Source: Plasmodiophora brassicae
Taxonomy: Eukaryota; Endomyxa: Phytomyxea; Phytomyxea; Plasmodiophorida
Length of the DNA stretch: 64,000 nucleotides
Reading direction: 5' to 3'
Assembly: GCA_036867785.1 (NCBI GenBank)
Contig: CP145427.1
Location: 310,001-374,000 of the forward strand
Both the position numbers and the translations under genes were made by a program. Shown here piece by piece: positions 61,164-64,000 of the stretch (its first letter is position 1; every line of letters begins with the position of its first letter). The notes under the pieces were generated by a model that did no database searches, had not been told where the DNA came from, and saw only the letters and a list, made by a program, of their open reading frames with translations.

Positions 61164-64000
61164 ATGGCCCATGAGAATGCGCTGGACTTGCCGGACGTCG
61201 TTGTCGTTCACGATATTGCCGCCGGCGCCGATGCGGAGCCGGCGCCGCCGCCACCGCTGGAGACCGCCGGCCTGTTCGCCACGTTGTTCATGACGTTCAT
61301 GAACGGCGTCCTGGCCGTGGGCGCGACGCGGCCGCTCCTGCAGACCGACATTGATCGGCTGCCGTCCGCCGACACCGTCGCCGCCGTGTTCCCCGGCTTC
61401 AGCGCTGCCTGGACGGTACGACGACAACGATCGCGCGTTGCGGCACGTGCCTGATCGATTCGGCGGGCGCGGCGCAGGAATGCCAGTCGACGTCGGCGAG
61501 CCCATCGCTGCTCTGGGCCATAGTTCGCACGTTCTGGCGCCGGTGTGCTGCGGCGGGCGTTGGGCAGTTCCTGTCGAACGCGTTCGCGTTGTCGATCCCG
61601 TTCCTGGTCAAGGATTTCGTCGAGTTCCTCATGGCCGACAGGGACAATGCTGCACGAGGCCTCGCTGACGTCGCAGGGATTTTCGTTGCCAACCTGCTTA
61701 GCTCGATCTGTCAGGTATGCCGTCCAGCTGGCGCCGGTTCTGTCTCGCGACACGCTCACCGAATGTGGGTGTCATTGCAGAACAATTCGTTCTACCATGT
61801 CGTGCGTTGTGCCGGAATGGTTCGCGAGGCGGTGATGGCCGCGATCTACGAGAAGAGCCTGAGGCTGAGCGCCACGTCCAGAATGGCAACCAGCACTGGG
61901 CAAACAGTCAACCTGATGGTATGCGCGCCGTCCATGAGCGAAGAACTTACGAACTGAGGGCCATCTGTTGACCATGTGCAGAGTGCCGATGCGTCCAGAG
62001 TGTACGACGCTGTCATCTACGTTCACTTTCTTTGGACCGCGCCCCTGACGATCATTGCCGGTACGAACGTCGTGGGTCACCCGGCATGGACACTGACGTG
62101 GCCGGCGTTTTCAGTTGCCGTCACGTTGCTGTACTATTATGGGGTCGCGGCGGCCGCTGGGATTGCTGTACTGGCCCTCCTCGTTCCGCTGCAAATGCAG
62201 TTCACCTGGCTGGCAGCGACCCTTCGTCGCGCCATGTTGAAGAGCACTGACCACCGGATCATGTTTACCACTGAGCTCCTATCCGGGATCCGAACCGTTA
62301 AACAGTACGATCTCGTTGCCGTCAACCGACGTATTCGAGGTTCTTATCCGCTGCAGGTATGCCTGGGAGGGCCATGCTGCGAAGAGGGTTGCTGCTCTTC
62401 GCGACGCCGAGCTAGTGTCGCTGCAGACGATGCAGTTTGTCAACCTGCTTAGCACGTCACTCGTGACGGTTTGGCCCTGCATTGTGTCTTCCGTTATTTT
62501 CATCGTCCTGGTTCGGCTCGGGAACCCGTTCACGTTCGTCGCGGTCCGTCGCTCTCTGTGGCAGGCACGACGTCGTCGTGGCATTACAGCGTTTGTTCTG
62601 CCCAGGTCTTTTTCGTACTGGCGTTGCTGGTGTCGATTCGGTTCCCCATCAGCCTGTTGCAGAAGGCGATCCAAACCGGAGTTGACGGTATGGTCTCGCT
62701 GAATCGGTCAGTGCCACGAGCTGAACAATTGCTATCCCATCTCCCTCGTACTGACCTAACGTTGTACATAGGATCTCGGTGTTCCTTTCCCTTGCAGAAA
62801 TATGCCCATACGTCACCCACGACGATCCACGTTTCCCGATCGGGGCAGTCGTCCTCGAGTCTTGCAATTTCCGGTAAGCGAACCGCATCGTGGTCGGGTA
62901 TGCAGGCGCTGTTAAATAACAGAAATATCGTCCAAGGTGGGACCAGGCGGTCGTTCTGCGTAACGTCTCGCTCAGCGTTGGCCCCGGCGCGCTGGTGGCG
63001 GTGGTCGGGCCGGTGGCGACCGGCAAGTCGTCATTGCTGAACGCCATCCTTGGGGAAATGCACCTTGAGAGCGGCTCTGTCACCGTGAATGGATCAGTGG
63101 CGTACTCCAGTCAGACTTCTTGGATCAGAAACAGGTTCGGCCGGCTGGCCTGATCCGTTTCACTGTGAGAACGGCTGTCTGTAGAACCGTCAAAGACAAT
63201 ATTGTCTTTGGAGCGAAATTCGACCAAGTCAAATATTCGTCTGTGCTCGCCGCCTCTGCATTGCTTCCTGATCTGGCTGTGCTTCCTGGGGGCGATCAAA
63301 CTGAGATCGGCGAGCAGGTACGTACCTGAATATTGCATTGTGCGATCGCATCGCCCACAACGATGCCCACCTGCACAGGGAATCAATCTGAGCGGCGGCC
63401 AGAAGGCGCGCATCATGTTCGCTCGCGCCTTGTATTCGGCAAGGGATATCACCCTGCTGGACGACCCATTCGCGGCGGTCGATATGGTGACGGGCGACGT
63501 CATGTTCCGTCAGGGCGTCAAGGGGGTCCTGTCGCGAAGCACGCGTATCGTGACACTCAACTCGCACATGCACTTTCTTCACGATGTGGATCTGATCGTG
63601 GTCATGGAAACGACCACCGACGACAGTACCGACGTTCTTCACCTACGTGTCCTTCGTGTTCTGACGTTCGCAAATAGGTTCGTCGTCAATCGCATCGGTA
63701 TTTGACAACTACAACGACTTCCTCAGCTCATACCCCGCCCTGGCTACCGAAGACAACGGTTACTGCATGTCTTGCGTCCTGCCAATTGTGTCGGGCTGAA
63801 CAGTTTACGAACAGCCTCTCAGCGAGGTTCGGATTCGGCTGCGGTCGCCATCGCCGAGTCAAATGGCAATGCTGCTCCTTCCAGCACGGTTCAGACAGTG
63901 CTTGTTGCCGCTGAGCAGCAACAGGTAACGGACCTGCAGCGTGTCCTTCCCCTGGTTATCGATGCGCGACCTGTGTTAGATTGGCCATGTTCGTCAAGAA
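61164..64000 (+). CDS. ABCC/MRP-type ABC transporter, 5' part (runs off the window)
   Basis: Multi-exon, starts [20 protein letters not shown]; no extra TMD0 is seen before the first membrane domain. Early: [40 protein letters not shown]. Then [20 protein letters not shown] and TGQTVNLM-(S)[17 protein letters not shown], the ABCC linker-helix signature; later [31 protein letters not shown]. First nucleotide-binding domain: Walker [20 protein letters not shown]-loop QTSWIRN; after an intron [20 protein letters not shown]; Walker [14 protein letters not shown]-loop VTLNSHMHF. In ABCC proteins the second half follows; it lies beyond base 64000. Exports organic anions and conjugates across plasma or vacuolar membrane. 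Substrate unknown. Confidence 0.85.

Noticed and set aside
61003-61293. Plus-strand frame upstream of the ABCC start with an Arg run
   Set aside because: The Arg run is only the GTC/GGC microsatellite; the frame differs from the ABCC coding frame.
1-64000. Prokaryotic origin of the contig, suggested by MscL and SppA
   Set aside because: Consistent short GT..AG introns, cytochrome c1 with a leader, UFM1, DENN, multidomain ACC and Pol III tRNA genes show a eukaryotic nuclear contig; sppA itself contains introns.

Overview
The window is nuclear DNA of a GC-rich, gene-dense eukaryote. Nearly every gene is broken by short GT..AG introns (about 30-90 nt; 50 nt at 5964-6013, 60 nt at 7948-8007, 72-nt exons alternating with small introns at 1245-2602). 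Several products are strictly eukaryotic: UFM1, cytochrome c1 with a leader, multidomain acetyl-CoA carboxylase, a DENN/ArfGAP protein, a HERC-type HECT-like giant and USP5. Two identical tRNA-Asp genes are present. Spacing is tight: about 30-200 bp in many places. Chitinases, secreted ankyrin proteins, a Cys-rich secreted peptide and short introns in about 58-60% GC DNA would fit a plasmodiophorid (Rhizaria, e.g. Plasmodiophora or Spongospora). That is inference, not proof; another GC-rich protist is possible.

Layout. 1-470: 3' end of a USP5/UBP14-type deubiquitinase. 600-800: relic of an MscL-type channel gene. 1069-2815 (-): secreted leucine-rich-repeat protein with one repeat per exon. 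3621-4977 (-): two tandem MscL-like channels with C-terminal zinc ribbons. 5346-15160 (+): giant RCC1 / LamG-like / Di19-like zinc finger / UBA / SPRY / HECT-like protein that stops before the HECT C-lobe. 15359-15800 (+): UFM1, encoded already ending in the conjugating glycine. 15986-16959 (-): cytochrome c1. 17113-20198: a pogo-like DNA transposon with TIRs and TA duplications, inserted in a small open frame. 20392-22203 (-): secreted ankyrin-like protein. 22646-24824 (+): ABCF ATPase. 24959-28414 (-): ArfGAP-DENN-IQ fusion. 28855-30583 (+): MYND-finger protein. 30787-31710 (+): RRM protein.

31784-41093 is an accessory block. It holds two nearly identical GPI-type GH18 chitinase genes in inverted orientation, flanking a PA-domain seven-TM receptor-like gene, a broken copy of that gene's 3' end, a second orphan membrane protein and a roughly 1-kb inverted repeat of unknown coding-like sequence. 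41169-42275 (+): a family X DNA polymerase homologue with all metal-binding aspartates replaced. 42508-50061 (-): acetyl-CoA carboxylase. 50333-51660 (-): unrecognised gene. 51629-53143 (-): secreted ankyrin protein. 53910-54224 (-): Cys-rich secreted peptide. 54854 and 56402: tRNA-Asp genes, with a retroelement fossil between them. 56858-59235 (+): SppA-type signal peptide peptidase. 59529-60299 (-): secreted ankyrin protein. 61164-64000 (+): ABCC/MRP transporter running off the end.

The genes do not form one pathway. Housekeeping genes for ubiquitin and UFM1 conjugation, lipid synthesis, respiration, translation and vesicle traffic are interleaved with secreted or surface proteins (LRR, ankyrin, chitinase, Cys-rich peptide, PA-7TM) that look like the host-interaction part of the genome. 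Exon joins were worked out by eye from frames, splice dinucleotides and family similarity; single junctions may be off by a few codons.
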